Below, piece after piece: positions 1-8,308 of a stretch of DNA of 25,842 nucleotides. Under the pieces are notes generated by a model, which was not told where the DNA came from, searched no databases, and was given only the letters and a program-made list of their open reading frames with translations. Position 1 is the stretch's first letter, and each line of letters begins with the position of its first letter. The position numbers and the translations under genes were made by a program. This DNA comes from Lachnospiraceae bacterium UBA5902 (lineage in GTDB: Bacteria > Bacillota > Clostridia > Lachnospirales > Lachnospiraceae), in assembly GCA_002431865.1 (NCBI GenBank), contig DJEI01000024.1, forward strand, positions 1,136-26,977, given 5' to 3'.

Positions 1-465
1 AAGATTGTGGAAGAGGTTGCCAAGGATTATCCGGAAGTAACATATGAGCATATGCTTGTTGATAACTGTGCAATGCAGCTTGTCAAGGATCCGGCACAGT
101 TCGATGTCGTATTGACAGAGAATATGTTTGGTGACATCTTATCCGATGAGGCATCTATGATCACAGGTTCCATTGGTATGCTGGCATCTGCATCCTTAAA
201 TGAGACAAAGTTTGGTATGTACGAGCCAAGTGGTGGTTCTGCACCGGATATTGCCGGACAGGACAAGGCAAACCCAATCGCAACGATTCTTTCCGCAGCG
301 ATGATGCTTCGCTACACATTTGACCTCGACAAAGAGGCAGATGCGATCGAGAACGCAGTCAAGCAGGTACTGGTAGATGGATTCCGTACATGCGATATCG
401 TGTCAGAAGGCACAACACTTGTCGGCTGTAACGAGATGGGCGACAAGATTGTAGAGCGCATCTAA
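1..465 (+). CDS. leuB: 3-isopropylmalate dehydrogenase, C-terminal part (5' end outside window)
   Basis: LeuB performs the NAD-dependent oxidative decarboxylation of 3-isopropylmalate in leucine synthesis, in the cytoplasm. The reading frame is open from base 1 and stops with TAA at 463-465, leaving about 154 residues, somewhat under half of a usual 350-360 residue enzyme. The family's C-terminal landmarks are visible: [11 protein letters not shown], the metal- and substrate-binding stretch [26 protein letters not shown], and the NAD-site segment [18 protein letters not shown] at base 7 lies inside the protein and is not the true start. Isocitrate and tartrate dehydrogenases are relatives, but the [11 protein letters not shown] and [10 protein letters not shown] wording and the ilvD/ilvB neighbours point to LeuB. 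The gene is followed by a 257-base gap containing a large palindrome. Confidence 0.95.
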   Translation, partial: KIVEEVAKDYPEVTYEHMLVDNCAMQLVKDPAQFDVVLTENMFGDILSDEASMITGSIGMLASASLNETKFGMYEPSGGSAPDIAGQDKANPIATILSAAMMLRYTFDLDKEADAIENAVKQVLVDGFRTCDIVSEGTTLVGCNEMGDKIVERI

Positions 466-525
466 TCAGTGAAGGAAGAATTTTTTCGGCGACGTATCAT
501 TAATGTAATTAAAAATGTAGATGAG

Positions 526-675
526 GTAGGACAAAATACCAAATTCAATGCAGACCATTGCAACACGCCGGCACTTAATGAACTGTGCTAACGTAGTTAG
601 TGCAGTGAATTTAGTGCTGCTGCGTGGTGTCACTGAGCGAGAGCGCGTCTGCATGAATTTCGTATTTGTCCTATC
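526..675 (+). repeat. 150-base imperfect palindromic element between leuB and ilvD
   Basis: Arms at 526-555 and 647-675 are near-perfect inverse complements of about 29-30 bases; both contain AGGACAAA, then AAATTCA and TGCAGAC when read in the same sense. Nested pairings continue inward: CACGC (564-568) with GCGTG (622-626), GCAC (571-574) with GTGC (614-617), and an apical stem 585-592 with 596-603, which includes two G-U pairs and a GTA loop. The whole stretch can therefore fold into one long hairpin. No run of T follows, so it is not a classic terminator. It holds no convincing ORF, and I see no T-box or other leader I can name. It may be a small mobile palindrome or a structured RNA within the leuB-ilvD transcript. 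The fold is read by eye. Confidence 0.7.
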
Positions 676-722
676 TCCATAGCCGATATGTAAATTAGTT
701 ATTATGAGAAAGGAAGACAAAA

Positions 723-2399
723 ATGAAGAGTGATAATGTTAGAGTTGGCATGCAGCAGGCACCACACAGAAGCCTGTTCAACGCCCTTGGAATGACAGAA
801 GAAGAAATGAAGAAACCATTGGTCGGTATTGTATGTTCTTACAACGAGATCGTACCGGGACATATGAACCTGGACAAGATTGCACAGGCAGTCAAGCTTG
901 GCGTGGCAGAAGCAGGTGGAACACCAGTTATGTTCCCAGCAATCGCTGTCTGTGATGGAATTGCGATGGGACACATCGGAATGAAGTATTCCCTTGTAAC
1001 AAGAGATCTGATTGCAGATTCGACTGAGTGTATGGCAATCGCCCATCAGTTTGATGCCCTTGTTATGATCCCGAACTGTGACAAGAACGTACCGGGACTT
1101 CTGATGGCAGCAGCCAGAGTCAATGTGCCAACCGTATTCGTATCCGGTGGTCCAATGCTTGCCGGACATGTAAAGGGACATAAGACGAGCCTTTCATCTA
1201 TGTTCGAGGCAGTGGGATCCTATGCAGCAGGCAAGATGACAGAAGAGGATGTCAACGATTTCGAGTGCCATGCATGTCCAACCTGTGGATCATGTTCTGG
1301 TATGTACACTGCAAACTCTATGAACTGCCTGACTGAGGCACTTGGTATGGGACTCCCGGGAAATGGTACGATCCCAGCCGTATATTCTGAGAGACTGAAG
1401 CTTGCAAAGCGTGCCGGTTATGCTGTTATGGAAATGTATAAGAAGAATATCTGTCCAAGAGATATCATTACAAAGGACGCGATCTTAAATGCATTGACTG
1501 TTGATATGGCACTTGGGTGTTCGACGAACTCTATGCTTCATATTCCGGCAATCGCACATGAGATCGGATTTGATTTTGATATTGCAATGGCAAATGAGAT
1601 CAGTGCGAAGACGCCAAACCTTTGCCACCTGGCACCAGCAGGCCCATCTTATATGGAGGACTTAAATGAGGCTGGTGGTGTATATGCCGTTATCAATCAG
1701 CTCTGCGAGGCAGGGCTGATCAATGAGGATTGCATGACAGTAACTGGCAAGACAATCGGTGAGGCTGTAAAGGGACATAAGAACCTGAATCCGGAAGTTA
1801 TCCGTACACTGGATAATCCATATTCAAAGACTGGCGGACTTGCCGTATTGAAGGGAAATATCGCACCGGATGGCTCCGTAGTCAAGCGTTCGGCAGTTGT
1901 TCCAGAGATGCTGCAGCATGAAGGTCCAGCCCGTGTATTTGAATGTGAAGAGGATGCAATCGCAGCCATCAAGGGTGGCAAGATCGTAGAAGGCGATGTA
2001 GTCGTTATACGTTACGAGGGACCAAAGGGTGGTCCTGGTATGCGTGAGATGCTGAATCCGACATCTGCAATCGCAGGCATGGGACTTGGCTCTTCCGTAG
2101 CACTGATCACAGATGGACGTTTCTCAGGCGCAAGCCGTGGTGCTTCCATCGGACATATTTCGCCGGAAGCAGCTGTTGGTGGTCCGATCGCTTTGATCGA
2201 AGAGGGCGACATCATCAGCATTGATATCGATGCATGTACGATTAATGTGAAGGTTTCTGATGAGGAGCTTGCAAAGCGGAAAGAGGCATGGACACCAAGA
2301 GAGCCAAAGGTAACAACCGGTTATCTTGCAAGATATGCTGCTATGGTAACATCAGGAAACCGTGGAGCAATCTTAGAGGTACCAAAGGCTGATAAGTAG
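723..2399 (+). CDS. ilvD: Dihydroxy-acid dehydratase
   Basis: IlvD converts 2,3-dihydroxy-isovalerate and 2,3-dihydroxy-3-methylvalerate to the 2-keto acids in the valine/isoleucine pathway, using an Fe-S cluster in the cytoplasm. The 558-residue length is normal. Visible signatures are [10 protein letters not shown] (cluster Cys about 119), [19 protein letters not shown] (Cys 185-191), [20 protein letters not shown] and [12 protein letters not shown] near the C-terminus. The segment VPGHMNL resembles the E. coli [4Fe-4S] enzyme and lacks the TPCN cysteine of the [2Fe-2S] class. An oxygen-labile cluster is therefore my inference, and it fits an anaerobe. The ATG follows a purine-rich AAAGGAAG site. 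ilvB starts 25 bases after the stop, so the two are probably cotranscribed. Confidence 0.97.
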   Translation: MKSDNVRVGMQQAPHRSLFNALGMTEEEMKKPLVGIVCSYNEIVPGHMNLDKIAQAVKLGVAEAGGTPVMFPAIAVCDGIAMGHIGMKYSLVTRDLIADSTECMAIAHQFDALVMIPNCDKNVPGLLMAAARVNVPTVFVSGGPMLAGHVKGHKTSLSSMFEAVGSYAAGKMTEEDVNDFECHACPTCGSCSGMYTANSMNCLTEALGMGLPGNGTIPAVYSERLKLAKRAGYAVMEMYKKNICPRDIITKDAILNALTVDMALGCSTNSMLHIPAIAHEIGFDFDIAMANEISAKTPNLCHLAPAGPSYMEDLNEAGGVYAVINQLCEAGLINEDCMTVTGKTIGEAVKGHKNLNPEVIRTLDNPYSKTGGLAVLKGNIAPDGSVVKRSAVVPEMLQHEGPARVFECEEDAIAAIKGGKIVEGDVVVIRYEGPKGGPGMREMLNPTSAIAGMGLGSSVALITDGRFSGASRGASIGHISPEAAVGGPIALIEEGDIISIDIDACTINVKVSDEELAKRKEAWTPREPKVTTGYLARYAAMVTSGNRGAILEVPKADK

Positions 2400-2424
2400 A
2401 GAGTATTAAAGGAGCAAAAGGAAA

Positions 2425-4110
2425 ATGGCAAAGAAGATATCAGGTTCTGAGATAGTAATTGAATGTTTAAAAGAACAGGGTGTTGATATTGTGTTCGGGT
2501 ATCCGGGGGGCGCGATCTTAAATGTCTATGATGCCTTATATAAGCATCAGGACGAGATCACGCATGTACTTACATCACATGAGCAGGGGGCAGCACATGC
2601 CGCTGACGGATATGCAAGAGCGACAGGTAAGGTCGGTGTCTGTATGGCAACCTCCGGTCCCGGTGCAACAAATCTTGTAACAGGAATAGCAACTGCATAT
2701 ATGGATTCCGTTCCAATAGTTGCGATCACAGCAAATGTTGGAGTAAATATGCTCGGTAAGGACAGCTTTCAGGAGATTGACATTGCAGGCGTGGTTATGC
2801 CGATCACGAAACATAGTTTCATCGTAAAGAATGTACATGAGCTGGCAGATACGATCCGCCGTGCGTTTAAAATCGCACAGTCTGGCAGACCGGGCCCGGT
2901 TCTTGTAGATATTACAAAGGATGTAACTGCAAATGTTGCTGATTACGAGCCAAAGGCACCAGAACCAATCGAGAAGGTAACGAAGACAATCCGTGCAGAG
3001 GATATTGACACAGCAATTAAGATGATCGAGAATTCGAAGAAACCGATGATTCTTGTCGGTGGTGGTGTTGTAGCAGCGGATGCGTCTAAGGAACTTCGCA
3101 AATTTGCGGAGAAGATCGATGCAGTTGTCTGTGATACACTGATGGGGAAGGGTGCATTCCCGGGAACGGATGACCGTTACACAGGTATGATCGGTATGCA
3201 TGGAACCAAGGTTTCCAACTTCGGTATCAATCAGGCAGACCTGGTAATCGTCGTTGGTGCAAGATTCTCAGATCGTGTAACTGGTAATGCAAGCAAATTT
3301 GCAAATCAGGCAAAGATTTTACATATTGATATTGACGCTGCTGAGATCAACAAGAATGTTGAAGTGGATGCAAGCGTTGTCGGTGATGCAAAAGAAATTC
3401 TGAAGATGATTTCTACCAGAATCAAAGCTTCTAAGAAACCGGAGTGGAGAGCACAGATTGATGAACTTAAGAAAGAGTATCCGGATCATGCTGATATGAA
3501 CGAATTTTCCGGCCCGGCAATCATCAATAAGATTTATGAAATAACAAAGGGGAATGCAACGATCACGACGGATGTCGGACAGCATCAGATGTGGGCAGCC
3601 CAGTATTATAAATTTACGGAGCCGAGACAGCTGCTGACATCCGGTGGACTCGGAACGATGGGATATGGTGTCGGTGCCTGTATCGGAGCAAAGTACGGAC
3701 GCCCGGACCGTGTGGCAATCAATATTGCCGGAGATGGATGTTTCCGTATGAATATGAACGAAATTGCGACTGCAAGCCGTTACAATGTACCAATCATTCA
3801 GGTTGTAATCAACAACCATGTGCTTGGTATGGTACGTCAGTGGCAGACATTGTTTTATGACAAACGTTATTCAAATACAATCTTAGATGATTCGGTTGAT
3901 TTCGTGAAGGTAGCAGATGCACTTGGGGCTACTGGTTTCAGAGCTACGAACCTTCAGGAGTTCGAGGATGCAATGAAGAAAGCAATTGAATTAAATAAGC
4001 CAGTTGTAATTGACTGTGTCATCGGTAAGGATGATAAGGTATGGCCAATGGTTGCTGCAGGAGCAGCATTGGAAACCTGTTTTGATCAGCAGGATTTAGA
4101 TAACAAGTAG
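2425..4110 (+). CDS. ilvB: Acetolactate synthase, large (catalytic) subunit, biosynthetic type
   Basis: This ThDP- and FAD-dependent enzyme condenses pyruvate with pyruvate or 2-ketobutyrate, the first common step to valine, leucine and isoleucine. At 561 residues it is full length. The N-terminal ThDP-binding domain shows VFGYPGGAILNVYDAL, the catalytic glutamate in SHEQGAAHAADGYARA (Glu about 53) and GPGATNLVTGIATAYMDS. The FAD domain follows (GARFSDRVTG), then the C-terminal ThDP domain with GDGCFRMNMNEIAT from about residue 436 and NNHVLGMVRQWQ. The FAD-domain residues separate it from the catabolic AlsS type. The site AAAGGAGC lies upstream of the ATG. No small regulatory subunit (ilvN/ilvH) follows; serC begins 13 bases downstream. 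The feedback subunit, if present, must be elsewhere. Confidence 0.96.
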   Translation: MAKKISGSEIVIECLKEQGVDIVFGYPGGAILNVYDALYKHQDEITHVLTSHEQGAAHAADGYARATGKVGVCMATSGPGATNLVTGIATAYMDSVPIVAITANVGVNMLGKDSFQEIDIAGVVMPITKHSFIVKNVHELADTIRRAFKIAQSGRPGPVLVDITKDVTANVADYEPKAPEPIEKVTKTIRAEDIDTAIKMIENSKKPMILVGGGVVAADASKELRKFAEKIDAVVCDTLMGKGAFPGTDDRYTGMIGMHGTKVSNFGINQADLVIVVGARFSDRVTGNASKFANQAKILHIDIDAAEINKNVEVDASVVGDAKEILKMISTRIKASKKPEWRAQIDELKKEYPDHADMNEFSGPAIINKIYEITKGNATITTDVGQHQMWAAQYYKFTEPRQLLTSGGLGTMGYGVGACIGAKYGRPDRVAINIAGDGCFRMNMNEIATASRYNVPIIQVVINNHVLGMVRQWQTLFYDKRYSNTILDDSVDFVKVADALGATGFRATNLQEFEDAMKKAIELNKPVVIDCVIGKDDKVWPMVAAGAALETCFDQQDLDNK

Positions 4111-4123
4111 GAGGAAGAGGAAA

Positions 4124-5206
4124 ATGGCAAGAGTATTTAACTTTTCAGCAGGTCCTTCCGTATTACCGGAAGTGGTGTTGAAGCAGGCAGCAGAAGAAAT
4201 GTTGGACTACAAGGGTTCTGGCATGAGCGTAATGGAGATGAGTCATCGTTCGAAGGTATTCGATAACATCATCAAAGAAGCAGAAAAAGACCTTCGTGAT
4301 CTGATGGATATTCCAGATAATTACAAGGTATTATTCCTGCAGGGCGGTGCATCGCAGCAGTTTGCGGCAATTCCTATGAACCTGATGAAAAACGGTGTCG
4401 CTGACTATATTGTTACTGGTCAGTGGGCAAAGAAGGCAAGCGAAGAAGCAAAGAAGTACGGAAAGGTAAATATTGTTGCATCGTCAGCTGACAAGACCTT
4501 CAGTTATATCCCGGATTGCTCTGACCTTCCGATTTCTGAGGATGCAGATTATGTATATATCTGCCATAACAATACAATTTACGGAACTACTTTCAAGAAG
4601 CTTCCAAACACAAAGGGAAAGATCCTTGTAGCCGATATGTCTTCCGACATTCTGTCACAGCCGGTCAATGTATCTGACTACGGTCTGATCTACTTTGGCG
4701 TACAGAAGAACGTGGGACCAGCCGGTGTCGTTATTGTGATCATCCGTGAGGATCTGATCCGTGACGATGTTCCGACTTACTGCCCGACCATGCTGAAGTA
4801 TAAGACACAGGCAGACAATGACAGCTTGTATAATACGCCTCCATGCTATGGTATTTACATCTGTGGTCTGGTGTTCAAGTGGGTAAAGGAAATGGGTGGA
4901 CTTTCTGCTATGAAGATCCACAATGAGAAGAAAGCAGCTATCCTGTATGATTTCTTAGATTCTTCTAAGATGTTCCATGGAACAGTTGTAAAGGAAGATC
5001 GTTCGCTGATGAACGTTCCATTTGTAACAGGCAACGAAGAACTCGATGCCAAGTTTGTAAAGGAAGCAACAGCCGCTGGATTTGTAAACCTGAAGGGACA
5101 CAGAACGGTCGGCGGTATGCGTGCAAGTATCTACAATGCAATGCCAATCGAGGGTGTTGAGAAGTTAGTTGCATTCATGAAAGACTTCGAGGAGAAGAAC
5201 TCATAA
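4124..5206 (+). CDS. serC: Phosphoserine aminotransferase
   Basis: SerC is a PLP-dependent class V aminotransferase that converts 3-phosphohydroxypyruvate and glutamate to phosphoserine in serine synthesis. It has the usual 360 residues. The family N-terminus NFSAGPSVLPEVVL is present, with EMSHRSKVF, the phosphate/PLP contact LFLQGGASQQFAAIP (about residues 71-84), HNNTIYGT, and the PLP-binding lysine in FGVQKNVGPAG (Lys 195). The start follows the strong site TAGGAGGAAGAGGAAA directly after the ilvB stop. serA starts 16 bases after its stop, so the first two steps of serine synthesis are encoded as a pair. The pair shares a transcript with branched-chain genes, and phosphoserine phosphatase (serB) is not seen nearby. 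Confidence 0.96.
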   Translation: MARVFNFSAGPSVLPEVVLKQAAEEMLDYKGSGMSVMEMSHRSKVFDNIIKEAEKDLRDLMDIPDNYKVLFLQGGASQQFAAIPMNLMKNGVADYIVTGQWAKKASEEAKKYGKVNIVASSADKTFSYIPDCSDLPISEDADYVYICHNNTIYGTTFKKLPNTKGKILVADMSSDILSQPVNVSDYGLIYFGVQKNVGPAGVVIVIIREDLIRDDVPTYCPTMLKYKTQADNDSLYNTPPCYGIYICGLVFKWVKEMGGLSAMKIHNEKKAAILYDFLDSSKMFHGTVVKEDRSLMNVPFVTGNEELDAKFVKEATAAGFVNLKGHRTVGGMRASIYNAMPIEGVEKLVAFMKDFEEKNS

Positions 5207-5222
5207 TAAGGGAGAAAAGAAA

Positions 5223-6386
5223 ATGACTAAGATTAATTGCTTGAATCCGATCGCAGCCTGCGGTATGGATTTGTTCAATGATACATATGAAGTGGTAGAT
5301 GATTTTGCAGCAGCGGATGCAGTGCTTGTCAGGAGTGCATCAATGCATGATTTGGAGCTTTCTGATAATCTGCTTGCAATCGCACGTGCTGGTGCTGGTG
5401 TCAACAACATCCCACTTGACAAGTGTGCAGAGAAAGGAATCGTAGTATTTAATACACCGGGTGCCAATGCAAACGGTGTAAAGGAACTTGTCATTGCAGG
5501 ACTTTTACTTGCATCCAGAGATCTGATGGGTGGTTATAACTGGGTAAAGGAAAATGCATCAGACGAGAACATTGCCAAGGCAGTCGAGAAGCAGAAGAAA
5601 CACTATGCCGGCTGTGAGATAATGGGTAAGAAACTTGGAGTCATCGGTCTTGGTGCAATCGGCGCCAAGGTTGCAAACATTGGTTTCCGTCTCGGTATGG
5701 AAGTATATGGTTATGATCCATATGTGTCTGTTGACGCAGCTTGGAGACTTTCCAGCCATGTAAAGCATATCAAGAATGTCGAGGACATTTACAAAGAGTG
5801 TGATTATATTACTGTACATGTACCAGCCCTTGATTCTACAAAAGGTATGATCAACAAGGATGCGTTTGCTATGATGAAGGATGGCGTGAAGATCCTGAAT
5901 TTTGCAAGAGATATTCTTGTAAACGATGACGATATGATCGAGGCACTCGCAAGCGGAAAGGTTGCAAAGTATGTAACAGATTTCCCAAATGCAAAGATTG
6001 CCGGTATTGATAACGTAATCACACTGCCACACCTTGGTGCATCTACAGAGGAGTCTGAGGATAACTGTGCAGTGATGGCAGTTAAGGAAATCATTGATTT
6101 TATCGAGAATGGTAATATCAAGAATTCTGTGAACTATCCAGCCTGCGATGCAGGTAAACGTTCATCAGAGTCCAGAGTCTGCGTATGCCATAAGAACATT
6201 CCCAACATGATCACACAGTTTACTGGCGCATTTGCTTCAAAGGGTATCAATGTATCTGACATGGTAAGTAAGTCCAGAGGTGATTATGCATATTCTGTAT
6301 TTGATATTTCGGAGAAGGCGGATGAGGATACCGTAAAGTCTATTTCCGGTATCGACGGCGTACTGAAGGTACGTGTGATTCAGTAA
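5223..6386 (+). CDS. serA: D-3-phosphoglycerate dehydrogenase, short ACT-containing form
   Basis: SerA oxidises 3-phosphoglycerate to 3-phosphohydroxypyruvate with NAD, the entry step of serine synthesis. The 387-residue chain has the 2-hydroxyacid dehydrogenase fold: RAGAGVNNIPLDKC, the Rossmann motif VIGLGAIGAKVA (about 140-150), an Arg in ILNFARD (Arg 229), and a catalytic His in LPHLGASTEESEDNCA (His 270). Residues from about 315 form a C-terminal ACT-like domain (VCVCHKNIPNMITQF, GINVSDMVSKSRG), a likely serine-sensing site. It lacks the extra intervening domain of the longest SerA forms. The usual DVF..EP stretch carrying the catalytic Glu reads VTDFPNAKIAG, a divergence worth noting. 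The site TAAGGGAGAAAAG precedes the ATG. The operon position after serC supports SerA over other hydroxyacid dehydrogenases. Confidence 0.94.
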   Translation: MTKINCLNPIAACGMDLFNDTYEVVDDFAAADAVLVRSASMHDLELSDNLLAIARAGAGVNNIPLDKCAEKGIVVFNTPGANANGVKELVIAGLLLASRDLMGGYNWVKENASDENIAKAVEKQKKHYAGCEIMGKKLGVIGLGAIGAKVANIGFRLGMEVYGYDPYVSVDAAWRLSSHVKHIKNVEDIYKECDYITVHVPALDSTKGMINKDAFAMMKDGVKILNFARDILVNDDDMIEALASGKVAKYVTDFPNAKIAGIDNVITLPHLGASTEESEDNCAVMAVKEIIDFIENGNIKNSVNYPACDAGKRSSESRVCVCHKNIPNMITQFTGAFASKGINVSDMVSKSRGDYAYSVFDISEKADEDTVKSISGIDGVLKVRVIQ

Positions 6387-6409
6387 ACGAGGCTTGGAGG
6401 ATAATAAAA

Positions 6410-7501
6410 ATGAGCGAGAAATTAAAGGTAGGTATTCTTGGCGCAACTGGAATGGTTGGACAGAGATTTATTTCACTTCTTGAGAATCATCCTTGGTTTG
6501 AGGTTGTGACAGTGGCAGCCAGCCCACGTAGTGCAGGCAGGACATATGAGGAGGCAGTTGGTGACCGTTGGAAGATGGATACACCGATGCCAGAAGCAGT
6601 TAAGAAGCTGATCGTACACAATGTAAATGAGGTAGAAGAGGTTGCTTCTACGGTTGATTTCGTATTCAGTGCTGTGGATATGTCCAAGGACGAGATCAAG
6701 GCAATCGAAGATGCATATGCAAAGACAGAGACACCAGTTGTTTCCAACAACAGTGCACACCGCTGGACACCGGATGTACCAATGGTAGTTCCTGAGATCA
6801 ACCCAGAGCATATGAGGGTAATCGAGTTCCAGAAGAAGCGTCTTGGCACAACGAGAGGTTTCGTGGCAGTAAAGCCAAACTGCTCCATCCAGTCTTATGC
6901 ACCAGTGCTCACAGCATGGAAGGAATTCGAGCCATATGAGGTTGTTGCAACCACATATCAGGCAATCTCCGGAGCAGGAAAGACATTCAAGGACTGGCCG
7001 GAAATGGTTGGAAATATCATTCCATTTATCGGTGGCGAGGAAGAGAAGTCTGAGAAGGAGCCACTTCGTATCTGGGGGCATATCGATGAGGAGAAAGGTG
7101 AGATCGTTCCGGCAGCAAGCCCGATTATCACATGCCAGTGCATCCGTGTGCCAGTATTGAACGGACATACAGCAGCAGTATTTGTAAAGTTCAAGAAGAA
7201 CCCGACGAAGGAACAGCTCATCGAGAGGCTGGAGTCTTACAAGGGTGTTCCACAGGAGCTTGGACTTCCAAGTGCACCAAAGCAGTTTATCCGTTATATG
7301 GAAGAGGATAACCGTCCACAGGTTACTTTGGATGTGGATTATGAGAACGGCATGGGTATTTCCGTCGGACGTATCCGTGAGGATTCTGTCTATGACTGGA
7401 AGTTTGTCGGACTTTCTCACAACACAGTTCGTGGTGCTGCCGGTGGTGCTGTACTCTGTGCAGAGCTTCTGAAGGCACAGGGCTACATCACAAAGAAGTA
7501 A
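6410..7501 (+). CDS. asd: Aspartate-semialdehyde dehydrogenase
   Basis: Asd reduces aspartyl phosphate to aspartate semialdehyde with NADPH, the branch point to lysine/diaminopimelate, threonine and methionine. The protein has 363 residues. It shows the N-terminal NADP motif VGILGATGMVGQRF (about 7-20), the catalytic Cys in AVKPNCSIQSYAP (Cys 158), and an active-site His in PVLNGHTAAVFVKF (His 253). The wording KPNCSIQ and SPIITCQCIRVPVLNGH matches the archaeal/fungal-type subfamily (TIGR00978-like) more than the E. coli type; this is from memory of the families. The start follows TTGGAGGATAATAAAA. It is the last gene of the biosynthetic block and is followed at once by a hairpin terminator, so this is probably the 3' end of the transcript. 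Confidence 0.95.
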   Translation: MSEKLKVGILGATGMVGQRFISLLENHPWFEVVTVAASPRSAGRTYEEAVGDRWKMDTPMPEAVKKLIVHNVNEVEEVASTVDFVFSAVDMSKDEIKAIEDAYAKTETPVVSNNSAHRWTPDVPMVVPEINPEHMRVIEFQKKRLGTTRGFVAVKPNCSIQSYAPVLTAWKEFEPYEVVATTYQAISGAGKTFKDWPEMVGNIIPFIGGEEEKSEKEPLRIWGHIDEEKGEIVPAASPIITCQCIRVPVLNGHTAAVFVKFKKNPTKEQLIERLESYKGVPQELGLPSAPKQFIRYMEEDNRPQVTLDVDYENGMGISVGRIREDSVYDWKFVGLSHNTVRGAAGGAVLCAELLKAQGYITKK

Positions 7502-7535
7502 TTGCATGATTGCGTAGCAGGTAAATAAAATTAAA

Positions 7536-7600
7536 AAAAGAGCAAACAGACATTTTTCATGACGAAACAGAATGGAAATGCTTGTTTGTTCTTTTCTTTT
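7536..7600 (+). terminator. Intrinsic terminator after asd
   Basis: AAAAGAGCAAACAGACATTT (7536-7555) pairs with AAATGCTTGTTTGTTCTTTT (about 7576-7595) through roughly 17-18 pairs including G-U pairs, with a loop of about 20 bases. It ends in a T-rich run (CTTTTCTTTT). It lies 35 bases after the asd stop and should end the leu/ilv/ser/asd transcript. The 3' arm overlaps the -35 region of the next candidate promoter. Confidence 0.7.
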
Positions 7601-7610
7601 GTGGTAAAAT
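7582..7610 (+). promoter_or_regulatory. Candidate sigma-A promoter for the kinase/DUF1015 unit
   Basis: TTGTTT (7582-7587) and TAAAAT (7605-7610) are separated by 17 bases. TGG directly precedes the -10 hexamer, giving an extended -10. It lies within the 3' arm of the preceding terminator, about 90 bases upstream of the next start codon. The leader between them contains a small hairpin (GTATG...CATAC near 7633-7648). Found by eye, with no expression evidence. Confidence 0.5.
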
Positions 7611-7697
7611 TGAAATAATTAGGTTCTTGTTGTATGCATGCCATACAGAGTAGAACATATAGAGAAATTTAATGTATATATATAGGAGGCACCAACC

Positions 7698-8264
7698 ATG
7701 AAGAAATTGATTTTAGTAACTTCACCACCAGCTTGCGGCAAGACATTTATTTCCCGTAAGCTTGCAAAAGCACTTCCAAACTGCGTATATCTGGATAAGG
7801 ATACTCTGATTGTATTATCCAAGCAGATTTTCAAGGTCGCTGGCGAAGAGTACAACCGTTCATCTGATTTCTTCCAGAGAGAGATTCGTGATTACGAGTA
7901 TTATGCGGTTCTTGACTTAGCATTTGAAGCATTGGAGTACAACGATACTGTTTTGATCAATGCACCATTTACAGAGGAAATCCGTGACAACGAATATCTT
8001 GATAATCTGCGCGCAAAATTAAAGGAAAAGGACGCAGAACTCTTTGTTGTATGGGTGCATACAGATGTAGAAGTCTGCCACCAGCGTATGATCAAGCGTG
8101 CATCTGACCGTGATGCATGGAAGCTTGCACATTGGGATGAATATATTGCAACACAGAACTTCAAACAGCCGGATAACATTCCGGAGTTGTTTGTATTCAA
8201 TAATTCTTCTGAGGAAGAGTACAAGAAGTCCATCGATGCAGCAGTCAAGGCAATCCGCGGATAA
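7698..8264 (+). CDS. P-loop ATPase / small kinase-like protein, substrate unknown
   Basis: This is a 188-residue soluble protein. The N-terminus MKKLILVTSPPACGKTFISRK carries a Walker A loop at residues 9-16 (SPPACGKT) in which the first glycycl position is serine. It is followed by a strand ending in LDKDTL, the arrangement seen in AAA_33/zeta-toxin-like and nucleotide or shikimate-kinase-like enzymes. A middle helix FEALEYNDTVLINAPF and VVWVHTDVEVCHQRMIKRASDRD resemble the Walker B/lid region of such kinases, with an Arg-rich lid. No signal peptide or membrane segment is seen. The AGGAGG site at 7684-7689 supports the ATG. DUF1015 starts 44 bases downstream, so the two are probably cotranscribed. 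I cannot name a substrate. A sugar, nucleoside or small-metabolite kinase is possible; a toxin role is not supported because no antitoxin gene is adjacent. Confidence 0.8.
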   Translation: MKKLILVTSPPACGKTFISRKLAKALPNCVYLDKDTLIVLSKQIFKVAGEEYNRSSDFFQREIRDYEYYAVLDLAFEALEYNDTVLINAPFTEEIRDNEYLDNLRAKLKEKDAELFVVWVHTDVEVCHQRMIKRASDRDAWKLAHWDEYIATQNFKQPDNIPELFVFNNSSEEEYKKSIDAAVKAIRG

Positions 8265-8308
8265 AACTGTCCGAGGGAGGCAGAGGCGATACTTAGAGGA
8301 GAAGATAC

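Noticed and set aside
466..722. T-box or amino-acid attenuator leader before ilvD
   Set aside because: The T-box core GGTGGNACCGCG and a competing terminator with a T tract are absent. GCGTGGTGTCAC is only a superficial resemblance, and there is no short leader peptide rich in Ile, Leu or Val.
6473..7507. 344-codon open frame on the minus strand opposite asd
   Set aside because: The composition (Cys, Leu, Trp-rich) is unlike a real protein, and asd on the plus strand has full family motifs. It is a codon-bias shadow.
7698..8264. Zeta-type toxin
   Set aside because: The P-loop kinase fold is compatible, but no antitoxin gene is adjacent and the neighbour is DUF1015. A metabolic kinase is as likely.
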